The translations under genes were made by a program, and so were the position numbers. Positions 53,980-63,238 of a stretch of DNA of 64,000 nucleotides are shown piece after piece. How positions within the stretch are numbered: position 1 is the first letter of the stretch; each line of letters starts with the position of its first letter. The stretch spans positions 124,001 to 188,000 of the forward strand of contig NZ_ARQJ01000033.1 of the NCBI RefSeq assembly GCF_000385175.1, in the 5' to 3' direction. Under the pieces are notes generated by a model. It was not told where the DNA came from, did no database searches, and saw only the letters and a program-made list of their open reading frames with translations. Source of the stretch: Salinicoccus albus DSM 19776 (lineage in GTDB: Bacteria > Bacillota > Bacilli > Staphylococcales > Salinicoccaceae).

Positions 53980-56087
53980 TCCCCCTTTTTGTCTTCAAGC
54001 AATACTTTCCTTGAAGCATTCACTCGTCCCTGATTATCAATATTGGTCACTTTAACCAGGAACTGTTCTCCCACTTTTGTTACGTCTTCAACTTTGCCCA
54101 CACGTGTCGTATCCAGCTGGGATATATGCACAAGTGCATCTTTGCCGGGGAAGAGTTCAACAAAAGCACCAAATTTTTCAATGCGCTTCACTTCCCCCAT
54201 ATATACCTGACCGACTTCAGCCACACGTGTCAGATCTTCTACGATTTTCTTTGTTCTTTCAATCATCCCGGAGTCGCTGTGACCGATATATACTGTACCG
54301 TCCTGCTCTATATCCAGTTTAGCGCCGGTTTCATCGATGATTTCATTGATTTTTTTACCTCCGGGACCGATGACATCGCGGATTTTATCCGGGTTGATGT
54401 GGATCACTTCGACCTTCGGTGCATGTTCGCTCAACTGTGTTCGCGGCTCACTGATGACACCGAGCATATTTTCCAGAATATCCAACCGGCCTTTTCTGGC
54501 TTGTTCAAGCGCTTCACCCAGAATTGATTTGCCCAATCCCTCAACTTTGATATCCATCTGGATGGAAGTAATGCCATTTTTGGTACCCGCCACTTTAAAG
54601 TCCATGTCTCCCAGTGCATCTTCCATACCCTGGATGTCAGACAGGATGGTATACTGGTCATCCTTCATTACGAGTCCCATCGCAATCCCTGCAACAGGGG
54701 CTTTAATCGGCACCCCTGCGTCCATGAGTGCCAATGTTGAACCACAAATGGATGCCTGTGAACTGGAACCGTTGGATTCCAGTACTTCAGATACAACGCG
54801 GATGGTGTACGGGAAAACCGTCTCATCCGGGATGACCTGCAGTAATGCCCGTTCACCGAGAGCGCCGTGCCCGATTTCCCTTCTGCCGGGACCGCGCAGC
54901 GGGCCTGTTTCCCCGACTGAAAACTGCGGGAAGTTATAATGGTGCATATAGCGTTTATTTTCCTCGGCACCCAGCCCGTCGATAATCTGATGTTCTCCGA
55001 GACCGCCGAGTGTCGCCACTGAAAGGGCCTGCGTCTGCCCCCGTGTGAACATGCCGGATCCATGGGCTCTGGGCAGCAGGCCGACCTGCGAATTCAGCGG
55101 CCTGATTTCCGAAGGCTCGCGTCCGTCCGGACGAACCTTATCTTCTGTGATCAGCCGGCGCACCTCGTTTTTAAGCAGACGTTCAACGATGCCGGAAGCT
55201 TCACTGTAAACTTCTTCATAATCTTCCGCTTCCTCATCCAGCGTCTCCAGTATTCTTTCTTTAGCAGCGCTGATCGTTTCATCCCGAGTTTGCTTGTCCG
55301 GATGCTGGATAGCAGAATAAAGTCCCATTGTATCGGCTTTCTCTTCGATATCCCTGCTCAATTCCAAATTCTCTTGCTGCTGGTCGAATTCAGATTTGAC
55401 GATATCGAGTTCGGCAAGGATGTCCTCCTGAAAGCCGACCATTTCCCTGATATTCTCATGGCCGAACATGATTGCTTCAAGCATGGTTTCTTCGGTCACT
55501 TCCTGCGCCCCTGCTTCAACCATGTTTACAGCATTTTTAGTTCCTGCCACCTGCAGGTTGATTTCGGAATTTTCCATCTCTGACTCTGAGGGATTGACGA
55601 TGAATTCCCCATCTGTCAATCCGACTGTCACACCCGCAATAGGGCCTTCGAACGGTATGTCACTCACACCGAGTGCAAGTGAAGATCCGAGCATGGCCGC
55701 CATCTGAGGTGATGCATCACGATCAACGGAAAGTACCAGGGAAATCACCTGGACATCGTGCCTGTAGCCATCTGGGAATAGCGGTCTGATCGGGCGGTCG
55801 ATCAATCGGCTGGTCAATGTTGCATCTTCACTTGGCCGTCCTTCACGCTTATTGAAACCACCCGGAATCTTTCCGACAGCATAGAGTTTTTCTTCATATG
55901 CCACAGTCAGGGGAAAGAACGGCAGATCTTTGGGCGCTTTGGATGCTGTTGCTGTACTCAGCACTACAGTATCGCCATAACGTACCAATACGGCACCGTT
56001 GGCCTGTTTTGCCACCTCGCCGTACTCAACGGTGAGCTTATGTCCGCCCCACTGAGTTTCGTATACCTTTTTAGTTGCTTCTATCAT
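53976..56087 (-). CDS. pnpA: Polynucleotide phosphorylase
   Basis: A 703-aa 3'-to-5' exoribonuclease using phosphate. Two RNase PH domains (residues 1-250 and 310-540, with [13 protein letters not shown]), a KH domain with IGPGGKKI and an S1 domain ([17 protein letters not shown]). Start ATG 56087 ([12 protein letters not shown]), behind AAGGAGAG; the longer frame has no ribosome site. Downstream of rpsO, separated by a strong terminator. Confidence 0.97.
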   Translation of the reverse strand: MIEATKKVYETQWGGHKLTVEYGEVAKQANGAVLVRYGDTVVLSTATASKAPKDLPFFPLTVAYEEKLYAVGKIPGGFNKREGRPSEDATLTSRLIDRPIRPLFPDGYRHDVQVISLVLSVDRDASPQMAAMLGSSLALGVSDIPFEGPIAGVTVGLTDGEFIVNPSESEMENSEINLQVAGTKNAVNMVEAGAQEVTEETMLEAIMFGHENIREMVGFQEDILAELDIVKSEFDQQQENLELSRDIEEKADTMGLYSAIQHPDKQTRDETISAAKERILETLDEEAEDYEEVYSEASGIVERLLKNEVRRLITEDKVRPDGREPSEIRPLNSQVGLLPRAHGSGMFTRGQTQALSVATLGGLGEHQIIDGLGAEENKRYMHHYNFPQFSVGETGPLRGPGRREIGHGALGERALLQVIPDETVFPYTIRVVSEVLESNGSSSQASICGSTLALMDAGVPIKAPVAGIAMGLVMKDDQYTILSDIQGMEDALGDMDFKVAGTKNGITSIQMDIKVEGLGKSILGEALEQARKGRLDILENMLGVISEPRTQLSEHAPKVEVIHINPDKIRDVIGPGGKKINEIIDETGAKLDIEQDGTVYIGHSDSGMIERTKKIVEDLTRVAEVGQVYMGEVKRIEKFGAFVELFPGKDALVHISQLDTTRVGKVEDVTKVGEQFLVKVTNIDNQGRVNASRKVLLEDKKGE

Positions 56088-56154
56088 AATTTGTCTACTC
56101 TCCTTAGTATGGCTGCTTAGTTCAATCATATCACTTTTACTTAAAAATATACAT

Positions 56155-56182
56155 AAAAAAAGGCATATCACTGGGATATGCC
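56155..56182 (-). terminator. Terminator after rpsO
   Basis: An 8-bp stem GGCATATC / GATATGCC with a 5-nt loop is followed by a 7-T run on the minus strand, 11 nt past the rpsO stop. pnpA expression likely comes partly from readthrough. Confidence 0.93.
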
Positions 56183-56192
56183 AAGCCTCCGC

Positions 56193-56462
56193 TTAACGGC
56201 GAAGACCAAGTCTTCCGATAAGATCACGATATCTTTGAATGTCTTTATCACGAAGATAGCTCAGCAGATGTTTCCTGCGGCCAACCATTTTCAAAAGACC
56301 TCTTCTGGAATGGTGGTCTTTTTTGTGTACACTCAAATGCTGGTTAAGTGCAGTGATTTCAGCCGTCAATACAGCAACCTGTACTTCAGGGGAACCTGTA
56401 TCCGATTCATGCGTACGATATTCTTCGATTAATTCATTTTTGCGTTCCTGTGTAATAGCCAT
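56193..56462 (-). CDS. rpsO: 30S ribosomal protein S15
   Basis: An 89-aa primary 16S-binding protein. Starts [19 protein letters not shown] and ends [13 protein letters not shown], with [18 protein letters not shown] in the middle. The ATG at 56462 follows AAGGAGGC. Preceded by a structured leader with a 9-bp inverted repeat. Confidence 0.98.
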   Translation of the reverse strand: MAITQERKNELIEEYRTHESDTGSPEVQVAVLTAEITALNQHLSVHKKDHHSRRGLLKMVGRRKHLLSYLRDKDIQRYRDLIGRLGLRR

Positions 56463-56494
56463 GAAAAACGCCTCCTTAATATTTTGTACACCAC

Positions 56495-56545
56495 TATCCG
56501 AGTGAAAGTCGGAGTCTCTTTCCACCCAGATAAGGTACTCGGATA
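56495..56545 (-). promoter_or_regulatory. Structured 5' leader of rpsO (possible S15 autoregulatory RNA)
   Basis: The arms TATCCGAGT (56537-56545 read on the minus strand) and ACTCGGATA (56495-56503) form a 9-bp stem that encloses about 33 nt including GGGTGGAAAGAGACTCC. It lies about 30 nt before the rpsO ribosome site. S15 leaders in Gram-positives bind S15 and repress translation; the match here is by position and structure only. Confidence 0.6.
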
Positions 56546-56560
56546 ATTATACTTCACATG

Positions 56561-57514
56561 CTATACATTTTCAAGGAGTTTTTTGGATTTTGTCTTATCT
56601 CTCGCTATCTGTGCCTTCAGCGCTTCAATGCCTGAGAACTTGGTTTCATCCCGGATGAAATAGTGCCAGTGAACGGTGACATTTTCTCCATATATGCTTC
56701 TGTCAAAATCAAACAGATGCACTTCTATGGAGACACGTTCGCGATTTTCATGAAATGTCGGTTTAACGCCGACATTGCACACGCCTTTGTACATTTCTTC
56801 TTCATTATCGAGTTTCATTGTCACCGCATATACACCTTTTGCCGGAAGGTGGTATCTATACTCAGGTTCGATATTGGCAGTCGGAAAACCAATTGTATGC
56901 CCGCGTTTCTCTCCCTGTACAACCACACCTTTCACTTCATAGGGTCTGCCCAGGGACTGGTTCACAGCTTCAAGATTATGATTCTCCATATCTCTGCGGA
57001 TCCGTGTGGTGGAAATCTTCTCATCTCCATCAACTGCTTTTTCAATGCCTGTGGTATTAAATTCGGTGTATTCCTTCAACGTATCAATCGTTCCTTTGCC
57101 AAACTGGCCATACGTGAAATCGAAACCGGCGATCACTTCTTTAATATTATTCTTAATCAGATATTCCTGCACGAAATACTCGGGGGGCAGCGATGCAAAA
57201 GCACTCGAAAAGTTAATTATAAAGCAATAATCGATGCCTTTGTCTTCAAGCATACCCAGTTTAACGTCAAGCGGTGTCAAATAAGTGGTCCGCTGCTTTT
57301 TGGGGCTGAGTACGACAGAGGGATGCGGATCGAAAGTCATCACTGCTTTTTTCAACTTTTTTCGCTCTGCAATTTCCATCATAGAATCAAGTACATCCTG
57401 GTGTCCTCTGTGTAAACCGTCAAAAAAACCCAATGCTGTCGCCGAATTTTCAACTTCTGTCGAGTGTTTGTCCGTTTCAGTGTCCAGTGGATATTGTAAT
57501 CTTATAGTTTTCAT
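56561..57514 (-). CDS. ribF: Bifunctional riboflavin kinase/FAD synthetase
   Basis: A 317-aa enzyme making FMN then FAD. N-terminal nucleotidyl-transferase with GFFDGLHRGH (residues 29-38) and ISTTRIRRDM; C-terminal flavokinase with GFPTANIE and EVHLFDFD. Follows truB by 11 nt. Confidence 0.96.
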   Translation of the reverse strand: MKTIRLQYPLDTETDKHSTEVENSATALGFFDGLHRGHQDVLDSMMEIAERKKLKKAVMTFDPHPSVVLSPKKQRTTYLTPLDVKLGMLEDKGIDYCFIINFSSAFASLPPEYFVQEYLIKNNIKEVIAGFDFTYGQFGKGTIDTLKEYTEFNTTGIEKAVDGDEKISTTRIRRDMENHNLEAVNQSLGRPYEVKGVVVQGEKRGHTIGFPTANIEPEYRYHLPAKGVYAVTMKLDNEEEMYKGVCNVGVKPTFHENRERVSIEVHLFDFDRSIYGENVTVHWHYFIRDETKFSGIEALKAQIARDKTKSKKLLENV

Positions 57515-57525
57515 TTCATCGCCTC

Positions 57526-58434
57526 TTAGATATTAAACATTTGGTAAGGTTTCATAACTTCAGGCTTATCCGGATGTGGATAATACATCCCGAGCGGATT
57601 GCCATTATGGGTAAAGACCACATAGTAAATATCGTTATATTCAACCCTTTCCATAATATCAGATTTAAGCATTTTCTGCCCGTTTCGTATTTTGAAGCGC
57701 AACGACTCATCTTTAATATCGACGACCGGTTCATCTTTAAGAACATCCATAATAGGGATTACCGAATGACCGCCCCCGTGTTTTTCCAAAGATTCCAGAG
57801 AAACCGCTTGGCTAATATCAATACCACATGATCCTGTCCTTACAAGCGAGGACATATGTGCTTCTGTACCAAGCTCACCGCCGATATCCCTGGCAAGCGA
57901 CCTGACATACGTGCCCTTGGAGCAGACGACATCAATATCAAAGTGAATCCGGCCGTCCTCACGAATGATTGCCCCGGTCTGCTCAATGCCATGAATTTTC
58001 ACGGTTTTGAACGGCCGTTCAACGGGTTTTCCCTCGCGTGCATATTCATAAAGTTTCCGGCCGCCTACCTTCACTGAAGAGTATGCCGGTACCTGCTGAC
58101 GATAATCTCCGGAAAAAGAGTTAACAGCCGATTGGATCATTTCTTCGGTGACGTGCGAAGGATCGCTATCTGAGAGTATTTTACCAATCTGATCTTCTGT
58201 ATCTGTCGAACACCCCAGAGTAACCCTGGCGTGATAGCTTTTACTTTGCGACTGCATGTACTCCGTCAGTTTCGTCGCCTCTCCGGCACATATTGGCAGG
58301 ACACCGGTCACTTCGGGATCAAGCGTCCCTGTATGTCCGACTTTTTTCATCTTTAAGATTTTTCTCATATGAAAGACGACGTCATGGCTCGTCATTCCTC
58401 GTGGTTTATCCACCGGGATTACTCCGTTTAACAT
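57526..58434 (-). CDS. truB: tRNA pseudouridine-55 synthase TruB
   Basis: A 302-aa enzyme that makes pseudouridine in the T-loop of tRNAs. Catalytic Asp in GTLDPEVTGVL, plus KSYHARVTLG and CSKGTYVRSLARDIG. I start at ATG 58434 (MLNGVIPVDKPRG), behind GGGAGG; the longer frame is not supported. Follows rbfA after a terminator-like hairpin. Confidence 0.96.
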   Translation of the reverse strand: MLNGVIPVDKPRGMTSHDVVFHMRKILKMKKVGHTGTLDPEVTGVLPICAGEATKLTEYMQSQSKSYHARVTLGCSTDTEDQIGKILSDSDPSHVTEEMIQSAVNSFSGDYRQQVPAYSSVKVGGRKLYEYAREGKPVERPFKTVKIHGIEQTGAIIREDGRIHFDIDVVCSKGTYVRSLARDIGGELGTEAHMSSLVRTGSCGIDISQAVSLESLEKHGGGHSVIPIMDVLKDEPVVDIKDESLRFKIRNGQKMLKSDIMERVEYNDIYYVVFTHNGNPLGMYYPHPDKPEVMKPYQMFNI

Positions 58435-58451
58435 AGTTGCCTCCCTGTATG

Positions 58452-58488
58452 TAAAAATAAAAGCCCGGGGGGGCATCCCCTCAGGCTT
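58452..58488 (-). terminator. Hairpin/terminator after rbfA
   Basis: On the minus strand AAGCC-n-GGGG / CCCC-n-GGCTT-type arms (58461-58488) are followed by TTATTTTTAC. It overlaps the rbfA stop and partly insulates truB. Confidence 0.75.
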
Positions 58489-58822
58489 ATTTATCCTTAA
58501 TTTCATTAAGCAGTGATTCAATCCTGTTACCATATTCAATTGAATTATCGTACTTGAATTCAATTTCAGGCGCTTTTCTGAGTCTGACACCCTTCGCAAC
58601 TTCAGTACGGATCAATCCTTTGGCTTTATCGAGCCCGGCGTGTACTTCGTCCTTGTTGTCATTGAGCGACGTAAAGTAGACAGTGGCTGTTTCCATTTCA
58701 GTAGACACCTCGACATCGGTAACAGTCACCATGCCGATGTCAGGATCTGAAACTTTCGTTCTGATCGCTTCACTTACTACTTTTTTAATTTCCTCAGCGA
58801 CTCTCTCATTTCTGTTACTCAT
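58487..58822 (-). CDS. rbfA: Ribosome-binding factor A
   Basis: A 111-aa KH-type factor needed for 16S maturation and 30S assembly in the cold. NERVAEEIKKVVSEAI at the start and VTVTDVEVSTEMETATVYFTSL in the core are characteristic. Six nt after infB. Confidence 0.96.
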   Translation of the reverse strand: MSNRNERVAEEIKKVVSEAIRTKVSDPDIGMVTVTDVEVSTEMETATVYFTSLNDNKDEVHAGLDKAKGLIRTEVAKGVRLRKAPEIEFKYDNSIEYGNRIESLLNEIKDK

Positions 58823-58828
58823 AGATTA

Positions 58829-60964
58829 TCACCTTTCAATTTCGACCATGATATAAGGTTCAATCTGGTCTCCTTCTTTGAGATCGTTGAAGTTTTTAAT
58901 CGTGATACCACATTCATAACCGTTGGTCACTTCTTTGACATCATCCTTGTAACGCTTTAGGGTGTCGAGCTCGCCTTCATAAATGACTATACCCTCTCTG
59001 ATCACTCTTACACCCGAATCCCGTGTCACTTTGCCGTCAGTAACGTACGCCCCGGCAATTGTACCAACTTTGGAGACTTTGAATATCTGACGCACTTCCA
59101 CATTACCGATGACCTTCTCTTCATATTCAGGGTCCAGCATGCCTTTCATCGCCGATTCGATCTCTTCGATCACTTTATAGATGATGGTGTGTAATCTCAT
59201 ATCGACTTTTTCCTGATCTGCCGCTTTTTTGGCATTGGCGTCAGGACGTACATTGAAACCGATGATGATTGCGCTTGATGCCGAAGCCAGTGTAACATCG
59301 GATTCATTGATTGCGCCGACACCAGTATGAATGATGCGGACATTGACACCATCGACATCAATTTTCATCAATGACGCGCTAAGTGCCTCTACTGAACCCT
59401 GAACGTCACCTTTGATAATGAGGTTGAGATCTTTCATCTCCCCTTCTTTCATCTGTTCAAACAGATTATCGAGCGATACTGTCTGTGTTTGTTCACGTTC
59501 TTTCAATACCTTCTGCTCTGATCGCGCCTCACCGATGCTTCTGGCTTTTTTATCATCTTTGAAGACAACGAATCTGTCCCCTGCCTGCGGCACGCTGTTC
59601 AGTCCGGTAACCTCAGCGGGGGTCGACGGTCCTGCCTGTTTAATGCGCTGGCCCAGGTCACTGACCATCGCTCTGACTTTGCCGTGCGTACTGCCTACGA
59701 CCAGAGAATCGCCCACATTGAGTGTGCCATGCTGAACAAGCAGCGAGGCAGCGGGTCCGCGTGACTTGTCCAGTTCCGCTTCGATGACGGTACCAACGGC
59801 AGGTATATCACTTTTTGTCTTAAGCTCTTCCACTTCGCCGACAAGGGTGATCATTTCGAGAAGTTCCTCAATACCTTCACCGCTTAATGCAGATAGATGC
59901 ACGAAGATCGTATCCCCGCCCCAGGCTTCAGGGTATAATCCGTGTTCGCCCAGTTCAGTCATCACCCGATCTGGATTTGCTGTCGGTTTATCGGACTTGT
60001 TGACAGCAACAATGATCGGCACTTCGGCGGCTTTTGCATGGTTGATCGCTTCAATTGTCTGAGGCATCACACCATCATCTGCAGCCACCACCAGGATTGT
60101 AATATCGGTGACCTGCGCACCTCTGGAGCGCATCGTCGTAAAAGCGGCATGGCCAGGTGTATCAAGGAATGTGATTTTCTTACCGCCGGATTCAATCTGA
60201 TAAGCACCGATATGCTGGGTGATGCCTCCGGCTTCCCCCGCTGTCACCTTGGTATGGCGGATGGAGTCAAGAAGCGTTGTTTTACCATGGTCCACGTGCC
60301 CCATGATGGTTACTACACTTGGTCTTTCCTCCGTAAGATCCTCTCCAAGTTCGAAATAATTTTCAAGATCAGTATCGTCGACAATTACTTCCTGTTCAGC
60401 AGTAAAACCATAATCAGCTGCAATCAGCTCCACTGATTCATTATCAAGCGCCTGATTGATGTTGGTCACCACGCCGACTAAGAAGAGATCTTTAACGATC
60501 TGGGAAGCTTCTACACCGATCTTCTCAGCCAGTTCTCCGACTGTGATCCCTTCCTTATAAGTGAACTCTTTAGGCAGTTCCTTCTGCTTTTGGGCAGGTT
60601 TCCGGGTATTTTGTTTTTTGCCTTTATTTTGTGGTTTCTGATTCCTGTTCTTATTCTGGTTTTTACCTTTACTATTGTTCTGGCCTTTGCCTTGGCCCTG
60701 CTGTTTTTTATCACTGGCAGGTCTGTCATTCTGTTTTTGACCGGATTTTTGCTGGCTGCCTTTCTTGCGGTCAGTCTTATCGGCACCAACGGATGCATTT
60801 GGTTGGGAGTTTTTAAATTTCTTATCCAGTATGGTAATCTCATTGTCTTTTAAAGACTCCATATGGCTGTTCACTTCTATGCCCTCGGCCCTAAGAATTC
60901 CAATGACCTCTTTACTGGGAACTTTATGTTCTTTTGCGTATTCGTAGATTCTGATTTTACTCAT
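58829..60964 (-). CDS. infB: Translation initiation factor IF-2
   Basis: A 711-aa GTPase placing initiator tRNA on the 30S subunit. Short N-terminal domain ([20 protein letters not shown]), then a low-complexity Lys/Gln/Asn/Gly linker (about residues 60-130), IF2N, and the G domain with [18 protein letters not shown] and NKSDK, followed by domains II-IV. Complete. Follows ylxQ by 4 nt. Confidence 0.98.
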   Translation of the reverse strand: MSKIRIYEYAKEHKVPSKEVIGILRAEGIEVNSHMESLKDNEITILDKKFKNSQPNASVGADKTDRKKGSQQKSGQKQNDRPASDKKQQGQGKGQNNSKGKNQNKNRNQKPQNKGKKQNTRKPAQKQKELPKEFTYKEGITVGELAEKIGVEASQIVKDLFLVGVVTNINQALDNESVELIAADYGFTAEQEVIVDDTDLENYFELGEDLTEERPSVVTIMGHVDHGKTTLLDSIRHTKVTAGEAGGITQHIGAYQIESGGKKITFLDTPGHAAFTTMRSRGAQVTDITILVVAADDGVMPQTIEAINHAKAAEVPIIVAVNKSDKPTANPDRVMTELGEHGLYPEAWGGDTIFVHLSALSGEGIEELLEMITLVGEVEELKTKSDIPAVGTVIEAELDKSRGPAASLLVQHGTLNVGDSLVVGSTHGKVRAMVSDLGQRIKQAGPSTPAEVTGLNSVPQAGDRFVVFKDDKKARSIGEARSEQKVLKEREQTQTVSLDNLFEQMKEGEMKDLNLIIKGDVQGSVEALSASLMKIDVDGVNVRIIHTGVGAINESDVTLASASSAIIIGFNVRPDANAKKAADQEKVDMRLHTIIYKVIEEIESAMKGMLDPEYEEKVIGNVEVRQIFKVSKVGTIAGAYVTDGKVTRDSGVRVIREGIVIYEGELDTLKRYKDDVKEVTNGYECGITIKNFNDLKEGDQIEPYIMVEIER

Positions 60965-60968
60965 TGAA

Positions 60969-61280
60969 TCACTTTCCTTTCTCTATAAGCTCCAGCAGCT
61001 TTCTGCTGAAACCTGGGTCCGCTATCGACAGTGTAACCCTGTTGGAAGCACCTGTAGCAAGGCTTAACTCATGGCTGGTAAACTGATCGATCAACGGTAT
61101 TTTATAGTAACTGCACTTATCTTTTATTTTTTTAGCAGTGCTTTCGCCGGCATCATTTGCAATAAAGACAATTTTTGCATTTTCTGACCTTACTGATTCA
61201 AGTGTTCTTTCCTCACCAGCGATGATCCTGCCGGCACGTTTGGCCAATCCAAGCATGTTCAAAACCCTGTGGTCATTCAT
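60969..61280 (-). CDS. ylxQ: L7Ae-family RNA-binding protein YlxQ
   Basis: A 103-aa protein of the L7Ae/L30e family, which binds kink-turns. [15 protein letters not shown] and [14 protein letters not shown] are family markers. Overlaps ylxR by 4 nt, in the nusA-infB operon. Confidence 0.93.
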   Translation of the reverse strand: MNDHRVLNMLGLAKRAGRIIAGEERTLESVRSENAKIVFIANDAGESTAKKIKDKCSYYKIPLIDQFTSHELSLATGASNRVTLSIADPGFSRKLLELIEKGK

Positions 61281-61561
61281 CTTTTCGGGATGGCCTCCCT
61301 GTAGATCAGGCGTATGATTTCATCATATACAGGCTCGAGCGTTTCCCTGTCAAAACCAAGTTTGGATTCAAGCACAGCGTTTTCACGTGCTTTATTCACT
61401 TTTTCCAGGTTTTTGACAACATAACTGCCCCGGCCGTTTTTCTTCCCTGTCGGATCGACAAATATTTCGCGCTCCTTATTGACTACAATTCTGAGCAATT
61501 CTTTTTTGGGATGCATTTCATTCGTTAAAATACATTTTCTGAGAGGTGTTTTCCTTTTCAT
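61277..61561 (-). CDS. ylxR: YlxR (DUF448) RNA-binding protein
   Basis: A 94-aa basic protein with the YlxR fold: TPLRKCILTNEMHPKKELLRIV and KKNGRGSYVV. Reported family roles include nucleoid/RNase P-associated regulation, not settled. Between nusA and ylxQ. Confidence 0.93.
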   Translation of the reverse strand: MKRKTPLRKCILTNEMHPKKELLRIVVNKEREIFVDPTGKKNGRGSYVVKNLEKVNKARENAVLESKLGFDRETLEPVYDEIIRLIYREAIPKR

Positions 61562-61580
61562 AAATAATCACCTGCAAATA

Positions 61581-62633
61581 TTATTCTAAACTGCCATCTT
61601 CCCTGGCATCCGATTCACTTTTAATATCAATTTTCCACCCTGTAAGCTTTGCAGCCAGGCGGGCATTCTGACCTTTTTTGCCGATTGCAAGCGACAGCTG
61701 GTTATCCGGGACAATTACTGTCGTCGCCTGCTCCGCTTCATCAACCAGAACGTCCAGGACCTGCGAAGGGCTGAGAGCATTTCTAACGAAGACTGTCGGA
61801 TCTTCATCCCATAGCACAATATCAATCTTTTCTCCCGACAATTCATTTACAATGGCTTCAACACGTGTGCCTTTGGCGCCGACACATGAACCCACAGCAT
61901 CCACATCCGGATTCTCGGCATGAACACTTATTTTGGAACGTTCACCCGCTTCCCGTGCCACACTCATAATCTCTACTGTGCCGTCAAAGATTTCCGGCAC
62001 TTCTCTTTCGAAAAGGCGCTTAAGCAGATTGGGATGCGTCCTGGACACAAAAATTTGCGGGCCTTTTGTTGTCTGTTCAACCTTATTAACATATACTTTA
62101 ACCCTTTCATTCGGCGTATATGTTTCATTCGGCATCCGTTCGGATTCACTCAACACTGCATCTGTGCGACCCAGCTGGATATGGACAAAGCGGTTATCCA
62201 CCCTGTCTATGAGCCCGGTCATTACTTCATCTTCCTTTTCGATGAATTCATCGTAGAGTATTCCGCGTTCAGCATCTCTAAGTCTCTGCATGACAGCCTG
62301 CTTAGCAGCCTGTGCACCGACGCGGTTGAAATCTTTGGGCGTGACATCCTCATCAAAAGGATCGCCGATTTCATACGCCGGATTTACAGTCCGGGCGGTT
62401 GCAAGATCGACCTCGGCCGTTGGATCCTCCACTTCTTCCACAACATCTTTTCTGGAAATCACACGATACGATCCATTTTCTATGTTAAGATCCACCTTAA
62501 CATTCCTGTGCTGTGTGTAATTCTTTTTATAAGCAGTCATCAGTGCCGCTTCTATTGTTTCAAGCAACACTTCATTTGGAATGCTCTTCTCTTTCTCAAG
62601 GTAGTTAATCGCATTCAACAGCTCCTGATTCAT
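61581..62633 (-). CDS. nusA: Transcription factor NusA
   Basis: A 350-aa pausing and termination factor. N-terminal polymerase-binding domain (residues 1-125), S1 domain (about 130-200, TGLIDRVDNRFVHI), two KH domains (CVGAKGTRVEAIV and LAIGKKGQNARLAAKL). Lacks the C-terminal acidic repeats of enterobacteria, as is usual in Firmicutes. Follows rimP by 16 nt. Confidence 0.97.
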   Translation of the reverse strand: MNQELLNAINYLEKEKSIPNEVLLETIEAALMTAYKKNYTQHRNVKVDLNIENGSYRVISRKDVVEEVEDPTAEVDLATARTVNPAYEIGDPFDEDVTPKDFNRVGAQAAKQAVMQRLRDAERGILYDEFIEKEDEVMTGLIDRVDNRFVHIQLGRTDAVLSESERMPNETYTPNERVKVYVNKVEQTTKGPQIFVSRTHPNLLKRLFEREVPEIFDGTVEIMSVAREAGERSKISVHAENPDVDAVGSCVGAKGTRVEAIVNELSGEKIDIVLWDEDPTVFVRNALSPSQVLDVLVDEAEQATTVIVPDNQLSLAIGKKGQNARLAAKLTGWKIDIKSESDAREDGSLE

Positions 62634-62649
62634 TGACCAGCGCCCCCAA

Positions 62650-63117
62650 TCATAATAATACCGCCTTTCTAATCGTGGCTATCTTGTCTCTGTCAATCCT
62701 TACAGATTTCTTACGGGTCTTAACCTTGAATTCAACAGTTACTGACTCTCGATCGTAATCGGCAAGTATACCTGTCCATTCCTTCTCGCCGTCAATCTGC
62801 TGGTAAGTCTTGACATAGATCCCCTCTGCAAGCGTCATTTCTAAATCCTCGTCATTTCTGATCGGACGTTCGGCTCCTGGAGATGAAACGTCGAGGTAAT
62901 ATGATCCCTGAATCAAGTCCCAGGCATCCAGCTTCCCGCTCAGTGTTTCACTTGCCTCAGCACAATCTTCAAGCGTGATACCGCCCCTTTTATCAAGGTA
63001 GAGCCTGAGAAAGTAGTCCGGACCTTCTTTGACATATTCAACATCGATCAGCTTATACCCCAACTCTTCAACAACCGGCTGTGCGTGGTCCATGACTTTT
63101 TGCTCAGTACGGTTCAT
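62650..63117 (-). CDS. rimP: Ribosome maturation factor RimP
   Basis: A 155-aa 30S assembly factor. GPDYFLRLYLDKRGGITLEDCAEASE and YLDVSSPGAERPI are diagnostic. First gene of rimP-nusA-ylxR-ylxQ-infB-rbfA. Its leader contains a large palindromic hairpin. Confidence 0.96.
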   Translation of the reverse strand: MNRTEQKVMDHAQPVVEELGYKLIDVEYVKEGPDYFLRLYLDKRGGITLEDCAEASETLSGKLDAWDLIQGSYYLDVSSPGAERPIRNDEDLEMTLAEGIYVKTYQQIDGEKEWTGILADYDRESVTVEFKVKTRKKSVRIDRDKIATIRKAVLL

Positions 63118-63143
63118 TGTCCATTCGCCTCCTTCAAAACTAA

Positions 63144-63171
63144 GAGAAGAACGGGCGCGCCCGTTCTTCTC
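63144..63171 (-). terminator. Perfect hairpin in the rimP leader (terminator or attenuator)
   Basis: A perfect 12-bp GC-rich stem (GAGAAGAACGGG and its complement, loop CGCG). On the minus strand it is followed only by a weak tract (TTAGTTTTG). It can end polC transcription, but it also lies downstream of the promoter at 63203-63231, so transcripts into rimP-nusA must pass it. Confidence 0.8.
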
Positions 63172-63202
63172 CGTGTGACTTCAGTCATAAAATATCAAAG
63201 TT

Positions 63203-63231
63203 ATTATATCATAATGCGAACCCGGCCGCAA
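63203..63231 (-). promoter_or_regulatory. Promoter of the rimP-nusA-infB operon
   Basis: On the minus strand TTGCGG (63226-63231), a 17-bp spacer and a perfect TATAAT (63203-63208). It lies between the polC stop and the leader hairpin. Confidence 0.75.
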
Positions 63232-63238
63232 CTTAAAG

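Noticed and set aside
56663-57415. 250-codon plus-strand frame inside ribF
   Set aside because: Opposite-strand shadow of a clear ribF gene; composition reflects codon bias of ribF, no start signals.
61920-62636. 238-codon plus-strand frame inside nusA
   Set aside because: Shadow of nusA; no ribosome site or domain, and nusA is complete on the other strand.
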